From NCBI GenBank assembly GCA_024636135.1, contig JAGXHP010000094.1, positions 1 to 8,688 on the forward strand: a DNA stretch of 8,688 nt, given 5' to 3'. The notes under the pieces are model-generated. The model did no database searches. It was not told where the DNA came from and was given only the letters and a program-made list of their open reading frames with translations. Shown here piece by piece: positions 1 to 5,588 of this stretch. The stretch comes from Chloroflexota bacterium (lineage in GTDB: Bacteria; Chloroflexota; Limnocylindria; QHBO01). The stretch's first letter is position 1; each line of letters opens with the position of its first letter. Both the position numbers and the translations under genes were made by a program.

Positions 1-8
1 CCGACGGA

Positions 9-1123
9 TCAGGCGGTCGTCAGGTCCGCCGCCGCCTGCGCCGCTCGAAGCGATGCGAATCCCGGCTTGATCTGCTCGTTGATGATCTTCAACCGCCCAT
101 CGAACGGCCAGAACGCGGACTTCATGGCGTTCAGCGTGAGCCACTCCATGTCGTCCAGGCTGATTCCGAACGCGCGCTGCAAGGTCGCGAACTCGCTGCT
201 CAGGGAGATGCCGCTCATGAGGCGGTTGTCGGTGTTCACCGTCACGCGGAACCGGAGCCTGCGGAGGAGGTCGATCGGATGCTCCTCGATGCTGGCGGCC
301 GCTCCCGTGTGGACGTTCGAGGTCGGGCACATCTCGAGCGGGACGCGCGTGTCCCGGACATACGTCGCGAGCCGTCCGAGGGCGACCCGCCCGTCCGGGC
401 GCACGGTGATGTCGTCGACGATTCGGACGCCATGGCCCAGCCGCTCGGCGCCGCACCACTGGAGGGCTCCCAGATCGACGGCAGTCCGAAGCCCTCGCCG
501 GCGTGGATCGTGAAGTGGAAGTTCTCGTGGGCAATGAGATTGAAGGCGTCCAGGTGGCGGGTCGGCGGGTAACCCGCCTCGGGCCCCGCGATGTCGAAGC
601 CGACCACGCCCGCGTCCCGGTGCCGCACTGCCAGCTCGGCGATCTCCACCGAGCGGGCCGCCTGTCGCATGGCGGTGACGATGAGGCCGACCGTGAGCCG
701 CGTGCCTTCGGCCCCGCGCCGCAGACCATCAAGCATGGCGCTGACGGCCTCATCGAGGGTCAGTCCTCCATCGGTCAGGAGCTCCGGCGCCATGCGCACC
801 TCGGCGTACACGATCCCGTCGTTCGCCAGGTCCTGGCTGCACTCGCTCGCAACCCGCTCGAGCCCATCGCGTGTCTGCATGACCGCCACCGTGTGGCGAA
901 ATCCCTCCAGGTAGAGCTCGAGCGACTTGCGGTCCGCACCGAGCGTGAACCACTTCGCGAGCTCATCGGGATCGGTGGTCGGAAGCTCGCGGTAGCCGGC
1001 ATCCGCAGCAAGCTCGATCACCGTGCTCGGTCGCAGGCCGCCGTCGAGGTGATCGTGGAGCAGCACCTTCGGCACGCTGCGGATGGCGTCGAGGTCGAGG
1101 GCCGGTGTGGTCGTGCGCTCCAT
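9..1123 (-). CDS. add: Adenosine deaminase, interrupted by a one-base frameshift
   Basis: Zinc enzyme of purine salvage that deaminates adenosine or deoxyadenosine to inosine or deoxyinosine in the cytoplasm. Starting at the ATG at 1123, the first 219 codons carry the metal-binding H-D-H pair (His23, His25 in LLHDHLDGG) and HAGE (His207, Glu210). After Glu219 (SIWE) the frame breaks. Adding one base between 466 and 467 restores Ala-Leu-Gln-Trp-Cys, then RLGHG (His231), MCPTSNVHTG and VNTDN (Asp299), with a TGA at 9-11. The repaired protein has 371 residues, close to the family's usual 330-370. Both halves are well conserved, so the break is either a sequencing or assembly error or a very recent mutation; as written the product would lose its second half. 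NTDN in place of the textbook NTDD is, as I recall, normal in actinobacterial-type enzymes. The gene is divergent from the CapA-like gene and has its own -10 box. Confidence 0.9.
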
Positions 1124-1129
1124 GCGCCG

Positions 1130-1135
1130 ATGGTA
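1130..1135 (-). promoter_or_regulatory. -10 box for adenosine deaminase (leaderless)
   Basis: Read on the minus strand this is TACCAT, matching TANNNT, followed by 6 bases and the ATG at 1123. That spacing puts the transcription start at or next to the start codon, so the mRNA would be leaderless; no Shine-Dalgarno sequence is seen. No convincing -35 element is visible. Confidence 0.55.
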
Positions 1136-1166
1136 CCCGCCCGTGTCCCGGGCACGTACGCGGGCA

Positions 1167-1180
1167 GGCTTCGCAAAGCC
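1167..1180. repeat. Short inverted repeat just upstream of the CapA-like gene's -10
   Basis: GGCTT, four bases (CGCA), then AAGCC: a perfect 5-bp inverted repeat ending two bases before the -10 box at 1183. It sits in the spacer region between -10 and -35, where a repressor could bind, but it is short enough to be chance. Confidence 0.25.
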
Positions 1181-1182
1181 GG

Positions 1183-1188
1183 TACCAT
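1183..1188 (+). promoter_or_regulatory. -10 box for the CapA-like lipoprotein (leaderless)
   Basis: TACCAT, matching TANNNT, with 7 bases to the ATG at 1196. There is no ribosome binding site between them, so a leaderless transcript is likely. No clear -35 is seen. Confidence 0.55.
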
Positions 1189-1195
1189 CCAGCCG

Positions 1196-2758
1196 ATGCG
1201 CCGATCGATCCCAACCGCCAACGCCATTCTCATCCTCGCGCTTGCCCTTGCGGCCTGCGGCTCGTCGGACCCGAACCCGTCGACGAGCCCCGTGCCCACC
1301 TCGACCGAGACGCCGGAGCCGAGTCCGACGCTCACGCCGGAGCCGACGCCGACTCCCGTCCCCGAGGTCGAAGTGCCTCTCGCGGTGGTCACGGGCTACA
1401 TCAACGCCACGGCCGCGATCTCGCTCACCGAGGTCGAGGCGGCAATGGCGACGATGCTCGTGCACTGCGACGTCGTCGAGGTGATGGGTCAGCGCCGCGA
1501 TGACACGGAGTGTTCGTCCCTTCCCGAGAACGAGGACGCCCTGGGCGTCGATCCCGAGCTGCTGGCGCTCCTTCCTCCATCCGCTGTCGTGCCCACCCTC
1601 AAGGTGCTGCCGGTCGACGGGGCCGACCTCTTCGGGAACGCCGAGGCCCGCGAGCTCTCGTATCCCATCACGGGGCGCGCCGTCGGCGTCGAGGCGCACG
1701 ATCCGGCGCAGATCCGCACGCTGATCAGTCTGGGCGACTCGTGCCCCGACCGTGGCGTGGCGTTCGCGGCGATCACCCAGGGTCGCGGCTGGGATTGGGT
1801 GTTCGGCGGCGGGACCGCCGCCTATCGGGCCGTGTTCCCGAATCCGGTCGGGCCCGGCCAGGTCGGCAACGGATTCAACATCGTCGACGCCGTCCGAACC
1901 GGCAACGAGGGTGCGGTGGCCGAGCTCGTGAGCGCCGCCGATGTGACCCTCGACGACTTCGAATGCCCGGTCGTCGACAACTTCACCGTGAACGACGGCG
2001 TGGTGTTCAGCATCGACCCGGCCGTCCTGCCCCGGTTGCGCGACACCTACGGCGTGGACGTCGCGACCCTGGCCGCCAACCACCTCTTCGACCGAGGCAC
2101 GCCGGGATTCCTCGAGACCCTGGCGCAGTTCGAAGCGGCGGGCATCCCGACGACCGGCGCGGGTCCGGACCTCGATGCCGCCATGGAGCCGGTATTCCTC
2201 GAGGTCAGCGGGCTGACCTTCGGGTTTGTGGCGTTCAACGAGATTCCCGGATCACTCGAGGCCGGCCCCGGCCAGCCCGGAGTCCTGTGGCTGCGTGATG
2301 ACAACGTCCGCGAGGCCGTGACGCGGGCGCGCGCCGGCGCCGATCTCGTGTTCTGCGTCCCCCAGTGGTGGGGTGGTGCCGAGTACCACGCGAAATTCAT
2401 CGGCGACATGCGTCGCCAGCAGGAGCTCTTCTTCGAGGCGGGCTGCGACCACGTCATCGGCCATGGCACGCACTGGTCGGGACCGATCGAGATCACGCCG
2501 GCCGACGATGGCGACCACCGCGTCACGATGGTCAGCCATGGCAACTTCCTGTTCGGGCAGGAGTGGAGCCAGCAGACCCAGGAGGGCGTCATCCTCGAGC
2601 TCGCCTTCCGCGGCACCGAGCTGGCCCAGGCGCGGATGCACCCATACATCATGCTCGAGCAGGCCCAGACCAACCTCACCGACCCGGAGACCGACGGCCG
2701 GTACGTGCTCGACCGGATCTACGAGGCGTCCGGCTTGTGCTGCGGCGCAGCGCCTTGA
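1196..2758 (+). CDS. CapA-type metallophosphatase-fold lipoprotein
   Basis: A 520-residue predicted surface lipoprotein. The start at 1196 gives a signal peptide with a short positive N-terminus, a hydrophobic core at residues 10-20 and the lipobox LAAC (Cys21). A linker rich in Pro, Thr, Ser and Glu follows (about 22-57), then a region of unclear homology (about 60-175). The CapA (PgsA-type, calcineurin-like) domain begins with GDS at 180-182, passes an FECP motif and has the clear signature AANHLFDRG (Asn295, His296, Asp299) followed by an AGIPTTGAG turn. The later metal motifs are altered: the usual HWG.EY reads QWWGGAEY (Gln390, Glu396) and GHHPH reads GHGTHW (422-427). Family members act in capsule or poly-gamma-glutamate export and in cell-wall phosphoester chemistry. 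The missing ligands suggest a divergent or non-catalytic role, and the substrate cannot be told. The same frame is open far upstream of 1196, but that is the antisense of adenosine deaminase. Confidence 0.85.
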   Translation: MRRSIPTANAILILALALAACGSSDPNPSTSPVPTSTETPEPSPTLTPEPTPTPVPEVEVPLAVVTGYINATAAISLTEVEAAMATMLVHCDVVEVMGQRRDDTECSSLPENEDALGVDPELLALLPPSAVVPTLKVLPVDGADLFGNAEARELSYPITGRAVGVEAHDPAQIRTLISLGDSCPDRGVAFAAITQGRGWDWVFGGGTAAYRAVFPNPVGPGQVGNGFNIVDAVRTGNEGAVAELVSAADVTLDDFECPVVDNFTVNDGVVFSIDPAVLPRLRDTYGVDVATLAANHLFDRGTPGFLETLAQFEAAGIPTTGAGPDLDAAMEPVFLEVSGLTFGFVAFNEIPGSLEAGPGQPGVLWLRDDNVREAVTRARAGADLVFCVPQWWGGAEYHAKFIGDMRRQQELFFEAGCDHVIGHGTHWSGPIEITPADDGDHRVTMVSHGNFLFGQEWSQQTQEGVILELAFRGTELAQARMHPYIMLEQAQTNLTDPETDGRYVLDRIYEASGLCCGAAP

Positions 2759-2765
2759 CCGCTCC

Positions 2766-2788
2766 CGGGGCCCTCACTACGGTCCCCG
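2766..2788 (+). promoter_or_regulatory. Inverted repeat over the antitoxin promoter (operator or weak terminator)
   Basis: CGGGGCC (2766-2772) pairs with GGTCCCCG (2781-2788), leaving one bulged T and an 8-base loop. It spans the -10 box of the antitoxin gene and lies 7 bases after the CapA-like stop codon. No T-run follows, so it makes a poor intrinsic terminator; an autoregulatory operator for the toxin-antitoxin operon fits better. Confidence 0.35.
2778..2783 (+). promoter_or_regulatory. -10 box for the toxin-antitoxin operon (leaderless)
   Basis: TACGGT, matching TANNNT, followed by 6 bases and the ATG at 2790. The spacing matches the boxes before adenosine deaminase and citrate synthase and predicts a leaderless antitoxin mRNA. 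Confidence 0.5.
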
Positions 2789-2789
2789 C

Positions 2790-3116
2790 ATGACGATCGG
2801 CGTCGCTCCCCCGCTCCGCGTGGTCCGGCTCTTCCCCGCTCGCCTCATCGCCCGCGCGACGGGGGCCAGCGTGCGCACCGCCCAACGCTGGCGCGCCGGC
2901 CAGCGGCCGCAGACTCGGTTCCGGGATCGCATCGGCGAGCTCCAGGGCATTCTCGACCTCCTCGGCAACGGCATGACCGATGCTGCGAAGCGCGGCTGGC
3001 TGGAGGCTCCCAACCCTGCGCTGGGCTGGGCGCGTCCCCTCGATCGGATGGCGGAGGGGGCGTTCGACGCGGTGCGCGGCGCCGCGGAGTCCTACGTCGT
3101 CGGGGACTACGCCTGA
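2790..3116 (+). CDS. MbcA/ParS/Xre-type antitoxin
   Basis: A 108-residue antitoxin partner of the RES toxin that follows. An N-terminal Xre-like helix-turn-helix occupies about residues 17-40 (LIARATGASVRTAQRWRAG) and would bind the operon's own promoter. The C-terminal part (about 62-102) matches the MbcA/ParS toxin-binding domain (DUF2384): a GWLEAPNPALG segment, then PLDRMAEGAFDAV, ending in a GDYA-like tail. In known Xre-RES and MbcA-MbcT complexes this region caps the toxin's active site. The start at 2790 is the first ATG and has a -10 box 6 bases upstream. The stop codon overlaps the toxin's proposed start in a CTGA tetranucleotide, implying translational coupling. Base composition matches the neighbours, so recent transfer is not evident. 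The identification rests on motifs and gene order, and both agree. Confidence 0.88.
   Translation: MTIGVAPPLRVVRLFPARLIARATGASVRTAQRWRAGQRPQTRFRDRIGELQGILDLLGNGMTDAAKRGWLEAPNPALGWARPLDRMAEGAFDAVRGAAESYVVGDYA
3102..3106 (+). promoter_or_regulatory. Shine-Dalgarno-like site for the toxin's CTG start
   Basis: GGGGA, 6 bases before the CTG at 3113 and inside the last codons of the antitoxin. Its position supports initiation at that CTG rather than at the next conventional start, a GTG at 3284. Confidence 0.4.
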
Positions 3117-3628
3117 GCGCGCTGAGCCGGTTCAGCGGGCGGGTCCACCGCCAGACCGGCGTCGACACGCCGGCGTTTCCGCCCGACCGACCGGCCCCGA
3201 CCGACGCCCGCTACCACCGCGCCGGCGACCCGTGGCCCCTCTACGCGTCGCTCGAGCCGGCTACAGCGTGGGCCGAGTGGTCGGTGGCCACCGGTGGCGC
3301 GATCGATCCGCGCTCGGAGCGTCGCAGGCTCTGGCAGCTCGAGATCAAGGACCTGCCCGTCCTCGACATGCGGGAGGCTCCGGCCCGGACCGCCCTGGGT
3401 GTCAGCCTCGAGGACCTCACGGGCGATCGTTCACGGGCCCAGGCCGTTGCCGCCCGCGCGCGAGCGAGCGGTGCTGACGGCATGATCGTGCCGTCGGCGG
3501 CACGATCCGATGCCTGGAACCTGGTGGTCTTCCCCACGGGGTTCCCGAAGGCGGCCGTCGGCCGTGACCGCGCCATGCGGCCCAGCCCGCCGGCGGACAC
3601 GATCATTCTCCGCGCAGGCGGCGGCTGA
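3113..3628 (+). CDS. RES-domain toxin (predicted NAD+ phosphorylase), CTG start
   Basis: A 171-residue RES-family toxin; characterised members degrade NAD+ by phosphorolysis and arrest growth unless bound by the antitoxin. The N-terminal half has the RES pattern: Arg33 in ARYHRAGD, Tyr44 in LYAS and Glu55 in TAWAEW. The second half has LEIKDLPVLDM, ALGVSLEDLTGD and DGMIVPSAA with Ser128, then NLVVF, all typical of MbcT-like proteins. The frame has no ATG, GTG or TTG from 2759 to 3283. The GTG at 3284 would remove Arg33, Tyr44 and Glu55. The CTG at 3113 overlaps the antitoxin stop as CTGA and has GGGGA 6 bases upstream, so I chose it; CTG at 3122 is the alternative. A frameshifted fusion with the antitoxin is a less likely possibility. 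The last 26 bases overlap the converging gene on the other strand. Confidence 0.85.
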   Translation: MSALSRFSGRVHRQTGVDTPAFPPDRPAPTDARYHRAGDPWPLYASLEPATAWAEWSVATGGAIDPRSERRRLWQLEIKDLPVLDMREAPARTALGVSLEDLTGDRSRAQAVAARARASGADGMIVPSAARSDAWNLVVFPTGFPKAAVGRDRAMRPSPPADTIILRAGGG

Positions 3629-3896
3629 TCTCGTCGGGATAGTCGCCGAAGAATCGCGCGATGATCGGCAGTTCGAACGAGCGCATCACGCTTTCGCGTG
3701 GCTCGCGCTCGAGGAGGTAGACGAACGACTCGCGGACAAGATCCTCGGGCATCGCGCCCGGTGCAAGGTCCGCCAGCGTGTCGGTGGAGAGCTCGACCTC
3801 GTGCTCGGTCGCGGCGGCGTCGTCACCCACCACGACGTGGCAGCGCCACCCGGCCTCGCGCGGGATGCAGGTGACGTTGAGTGCGCGCTCGGTCAC
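3603..3896 (-). CDS. Conserved-looking 97-residue protein of unknown function
   Basis: I do not recognise a named family. The proposed GTG start at 3896 lies 8 bases after the rhodanese stop codon and gives VTERALNVTCIP; no ATG fits without running back into the rhodanese gene. The N-terminal half (about 5-38) looks like alternating beta strands: NVTCIPREAGWRCHVVVGD, then EHEVELS. The C-terminal half looks helical and is rich in charge, with LVRESFVYLLEREP and SFELPIIARFFGDYPDEI. There is no signal peptide or membrane segment. It is probably co-transcribed with the rhodanese, so a linked role is possible but unproven. Its end overlaps the RES toxin gene on the opposite strand by 26 bases. Confidence 0.7.
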   Translation of the reverse strand: MTERALNVTCIPREAGWRCHVVVGDDAAATEHEVELSTDTLADLAPGAMPEDLVRESFVYLLEREPRESVMRSFELPIIARFFGDYPDEISRRLRGE

Positions 3897-3904
3897 CGCG
3901 GGCG

Positions 3905-4255
3905 TCAGACGCCGACGGCGACGCGCGTGCGCTGCACCCGATGGCCGGCGCGCTCCCACGCCTCGAGGCCGCCGTCGAAGTCGGAGACATCAGTGAATCC
4001 GAGGTCGACGAGCTTCTGGGCGAGTGTGGGGCTGGCGGTGCAGCTGCGCGACGCGCAGTAGACGACCACGGGCTGGTCCTTGGCCAGGACGTCGCCGGCC
4101 AGGCGCAGCGCATCGGCTGCGGGAATCGAGATGGATCCGGGAATACGCTCGTCATCGAAGGCTTCGCGCGCCAGCGCGTTGACGAGCACGGGCCGATCGT
4201 CGCCCGCGAGTCGCTCGCGAAGCGTGTCGGCGTCGATGGTTTCAAACTTCTTCAT
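3905..4255 (-). CDS. Single-domain rhodanese-like sulfurtransferase
   Basis: A 116-residue cytoplasmic protein of the rhodanese family, which moves sulfane sulfur through a persulfide on the catalytic cysteine. Visible features are the N-terminal IDADTLRERL segment, a RIPGSISIP stretch (normally HIPGA), the active-site loop CASRSCT with catalytic Cys67 at the end of the VVVYC strand, and the C-terminal GGLEAWERAGH motif. A second cysteine, Cys72, lies in the same loop (CX4C) and could form a disulfide with Cys67. I chose the ATG at 4255 because a GGAG lies 7 bases upstream; the ATG at 4261 would be only one base from it. The gene is 31 bases downstream of the EamA transporter and 8 bases upstream of the 97-residue gene, so the three look like one operon. 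The sulfur acceptor is unknown. Confidence 0.88.
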   Translation of the reverse strand: MKKFETIDADTLRERLAGDDRPVLVNALAREAFDDERIPGSISIPAADALRLAGDVLAKDQPVVVYCASRSCTASPTLAQKLVDLGFTDVSDFDGGLEAWERAGHRVQRTRVAVGV

Positions 4256-4262
4256 GGGCATG

Positions 4263-4266
4263 CTCC
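4263..4266 (-). promoter_or_regulatory. Ribosome binding site of the rhodanese gene
   Basis: GGAG on the minus strand, 7 bases before the ATG at 4255. It decides between two in-frame ATGs (4255 and 4261). Confidence 0.55.
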
Positions 4267-4286
4267 GCGCAGGATCGGTGCCAACC

Positions 4287-5261
4287 TCAGTCCGCCTCGA
4301 GCGACGCGGCCTCGGGGACCGGCCCCGGCTCCTCCGTCTCGCGCGGCCTCCCGGAGACCATGGCCACCACCGCGCCGATGATGATCGCCGTCGCCACGAG
4401 CGTTCGCGGGGTGACCGGCTCCGACAGGATCACCGCGCCGAGCGCCACGGCAACGATGGGATTGACGTAGGCGTACGTCCCGACCGTCGAAACCGGAACG
4501 TTGGCGAGCAGCCACGAGTAGGCCGTGAATGCCACCAGCGACCCGAACACCGCGAGGTAGGCAAGCGCCACCAGCGACTGGACCGAGAATTCGGAGACGT
4601 CGGTGCGCCCGATCTCCCAGATCAGCGTCCCGGCGACCACCAGAACGATCCCCCCGGCCAGCATCTCCATCCCCGTCCCGAGCAGCTGCGAGCGCGGCAG
4701 CGCGGCGCGACGGGCGTAGAGCGACCCGGCGGCCCACGAGATCGCGGCGACGACGACGAGGCCGACCCCGAGCGGATCCAGGGCACTCATCCCATCGACC
4801 GGCGCCAGCAGGATTCCCACGCCGACGATGCCCGCCACCAGGCCGCCCATGACGAGGCCCGTCGGCCTTCGGCGCTGAAGGACCGCGTCGAACACCGCGA
4901 GCCAGATCGGAACGGTCGCGATGAGAACCGCGGCGACACCCGAGCCGATGAACTGCTCCGCCAGCACCACGCCCCCATTGCCTCCGAGCAGCAGCAGCGC
5001 GCCGATGACGAAGGCCGAGCGCCAGTGGGCACGGGTTGGGCCCTCGAGCGGTACCCGACGTCGGAAGCGAGCGTGCGCGGCCAGTGCGCCGATCATGACC
5101 GTGCCCGCCACGCCGAACCTCAGGCCGGCGGACAGCAGCGGCGGCAGGGTCTCGACCACGACGGCGATGGCGAGGTAGGTGGAGCCCCACACCACGTAGA
5201 CGATGAGCAGGGCGATCGCGACCGCCAGCGTCGACGGCCGCGAAGAGGTGGCGGGGTTCAC
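4287..5261 (-). CDS. EamA-family (drug/metabolite superfamily) transporter
   Basis: A 324-residue inner-membrane transporter with the two-repeat EamA architecture. About ten hydrophobic segments are visible in two blocks, roughly residues 11-145 and 155-295. Family marks are VVWGSTYLAI in the first helix, LRFGVAGTVM after it, and in the second half FTAYSWLLANVPVSTVGTYAYVNPIVAV followed by GAVILSEPVTP. Members export amino acids, metabolites or drugs; the substrate cannot be read from sequence. The tail is short, acidic and hydrophilic. The start is a GTG at 5261, with CACAAT 6 bases upstream as a possible -10 box and no Shine-Dalgarno sequence. An ATG at 5269 is out of frame and meets a stop after three codons. 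It is probably the first gene of an operon with the rhodanese and the 97-residue gene. Confidence 0.9.
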   Translation of the reverse strand: MNPATSSRPSTLAVAIALLIVYVVWGSTYLAIAVVVETLPPLLSAGLRFGVAGTVMIGALAAHARFRRRVPLEGPTRAHWRSAFVIGALLLLGGNGGVVLAEQFIGSGVAAVLIATVPIWLAVFDAVLQRRRPTGLVMGGLVAGIVGVGILLAPVDGMSALDPLGVGLVVVAAISWAAGSLYARRAALPRSQLLGTGMEMLAGGIVLVVAGTLIWEIGRTDVSEFSVQSLVALAYLAVFGSLVAFTAYSWLLANVPVSTVGTYAYVNPIVAVALGAVILSEPVTPRTLVATAIIIGAVVAMVSGRPRETEEPGPVPEAASLEAD

Positions 5262-5267
5262 CCGCGC

Positions 5268-5273
5268 ATTGTG
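5268..5273 (-). promoter_or_regulatory. Possible -10 box for the EamA transporter operon
   Basis: CACAAT on the minus strand, 6 bases before the GTG at 5261. It matches TATAAT at four of six positions but lacks the leading TA, so it is weaker than the other boxes in this window. The spacing would again give a leaderless mRNA. Confidence 0.3.
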
Positions 5274-5276
5274 CGG

Positions 5277-5531
5277 CTAATCGTCCTCGTCCGAATCGGC
5301 AGATTCGTTGGCCACGCCAGCCTGGTCGCTCGCGGCAGCGAGCGAGGTGAACCACGGCTTCGCCTCGTCGGGTACGACGTCGTCGCTTCCCGCGCCGGGC
5401 ACCAGGCGTACGTCATCACCCACCTGCGCACCCGGAGGCGCTGAGGTGGGCGGCCCATCGGTCCCGAGTGCCGCCTCGTCGGTGCCCTCGATCCCACCGG
5501 TCGGGTCGTCGATCTTGTGACTGTCATTCAT
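5277..5531 (-). CDS. Small acidic hypothetical protein
   Basis: A possible 84-residue protein starting MNDSHKIDDPTGG and ending in an acidic DSDEDD tail. It is low in complexity, rich in Asp, Glu, Ala, Gly and Pro, with one aromatic patch (KPWFTSLAAASDQ), and has no signal peptide or membrane segment; it is likely disordered. Most third codon positions are G or C, which supports coding. Against it, there is no Shine-Dalgarno sequence and no clear -10 box before the ATG at 5531. It ends 15 bases before the EamA start on the same strand and faces away from the DGPF/sigma operon. I recognise no family. Confidence 0.45.
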   Translation of the reverse strand: MNDSHKIDDPTGGIEGTDEAALGTDGPPTSAPPGAQVGDDVRLVPGAGSDDVVPDEAKPWFTSLAAASDQAGVANESADSDEDD

Positions 5532-5548
5532 GATGATCAACTGGTGCA

Positions 5549-5570
5549 CGATCGATACCGATGTCGATCG
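5549..5570. repeat. Inverted repeat overlapping the ECF42-type promoter
   Basis: CGATCGA (5549-5555) and TCGATCG (5564-5570) form a perfect 7-bp inverted repeat around 8 bases. The right arm overlaps the -35 element TGTCGA at 5562-5567. It could be an operator site, although CGATCG is self-complementary and both arms are of low complexity. Confidence 0.4.
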
Positions 5571-5588
5571 GGGGCGGTGCCGATCGTC
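5562..5588 (+). promoter_or_regulatory. Predicted ECF42 sigma-dependent promoter
   Basis: TGTCGA at 5562-5567, 17 bases, then CGTC at 5585-5588. From memory, the promoter motif reported for ECF42 sigma factors in Streptomyces venezuelae is TGTCGA in the -35 region and CGA/TC in the -10 region, found upstream of DGPF genes. Here it sits just before a DGPF gene and an ECF42-type sigma gene, predicting self-activation. The transcript would start near 5593-5597 with a leader of about 30 bases. Confidence 0.65.

Larger units (their letters stand above)
1129..1189. repeat. Mirrored 9-bp repeats framing the divergent promoter region
   Basis: GATGGTACC at 1129-1137 and its exact inverse GGTACCATC at 1181-1189 lie 43 bases apart between two divergent genes. 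Each copy contains that gene's putative -10 hexamer TACCAT, 6 or 7 bases before its ATG. The repeat may just be two similar promoters facing apart, or a shared operator. Confidence 0.55.

Noticed and set aside
503..1195. Open frame extending the CapA-like gene upstream by 231 codons
   Set aside because: It is the antisense of adenosine deaminase; a signal peptide and lipobox begin cleanly at 1196.
1310..1346. 13-base direct repeat ACGCCGGAGCCGA (1310-1322 and 1334-1346)
   Set aside because: It encodes the Pro/Thr/Glu-rich linker of the lipoprotein; such low-complexity linkers repeat without being mobile or regulatory.
1124..2083. Long open frame continuing upstream of adenosine deaminase on the minus strand
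   Set aside because: It is antisense to the CapA-like gene, gives an Arg- and Gly-rich sequence without domains, and the deaminase start at 1123 has its own -10 box.
5258..5269. Three-codon upstream ORF (ATG at 5269) overlapping the EamA GTG start
   Set aside because: The ATG meets a TGA after two more codons and the spacing to a -10 box is poor; nothing but position suggests function.
4252..5355. 367-codon open frame on the minus strand over the EamA gene
   Set aside because: It is a shifted frame of the same gene, Arg- and Gly-rich, with none of the membrane helices seen in the true frame.
4080..5444. 454-codon open frame on the plus strand
   Set aside because: It lies antisense to the EamA transporter and part of the rhodanese and is rich in Arg, Asp and His, as expected for the reverse strand of a GC-rich gene.
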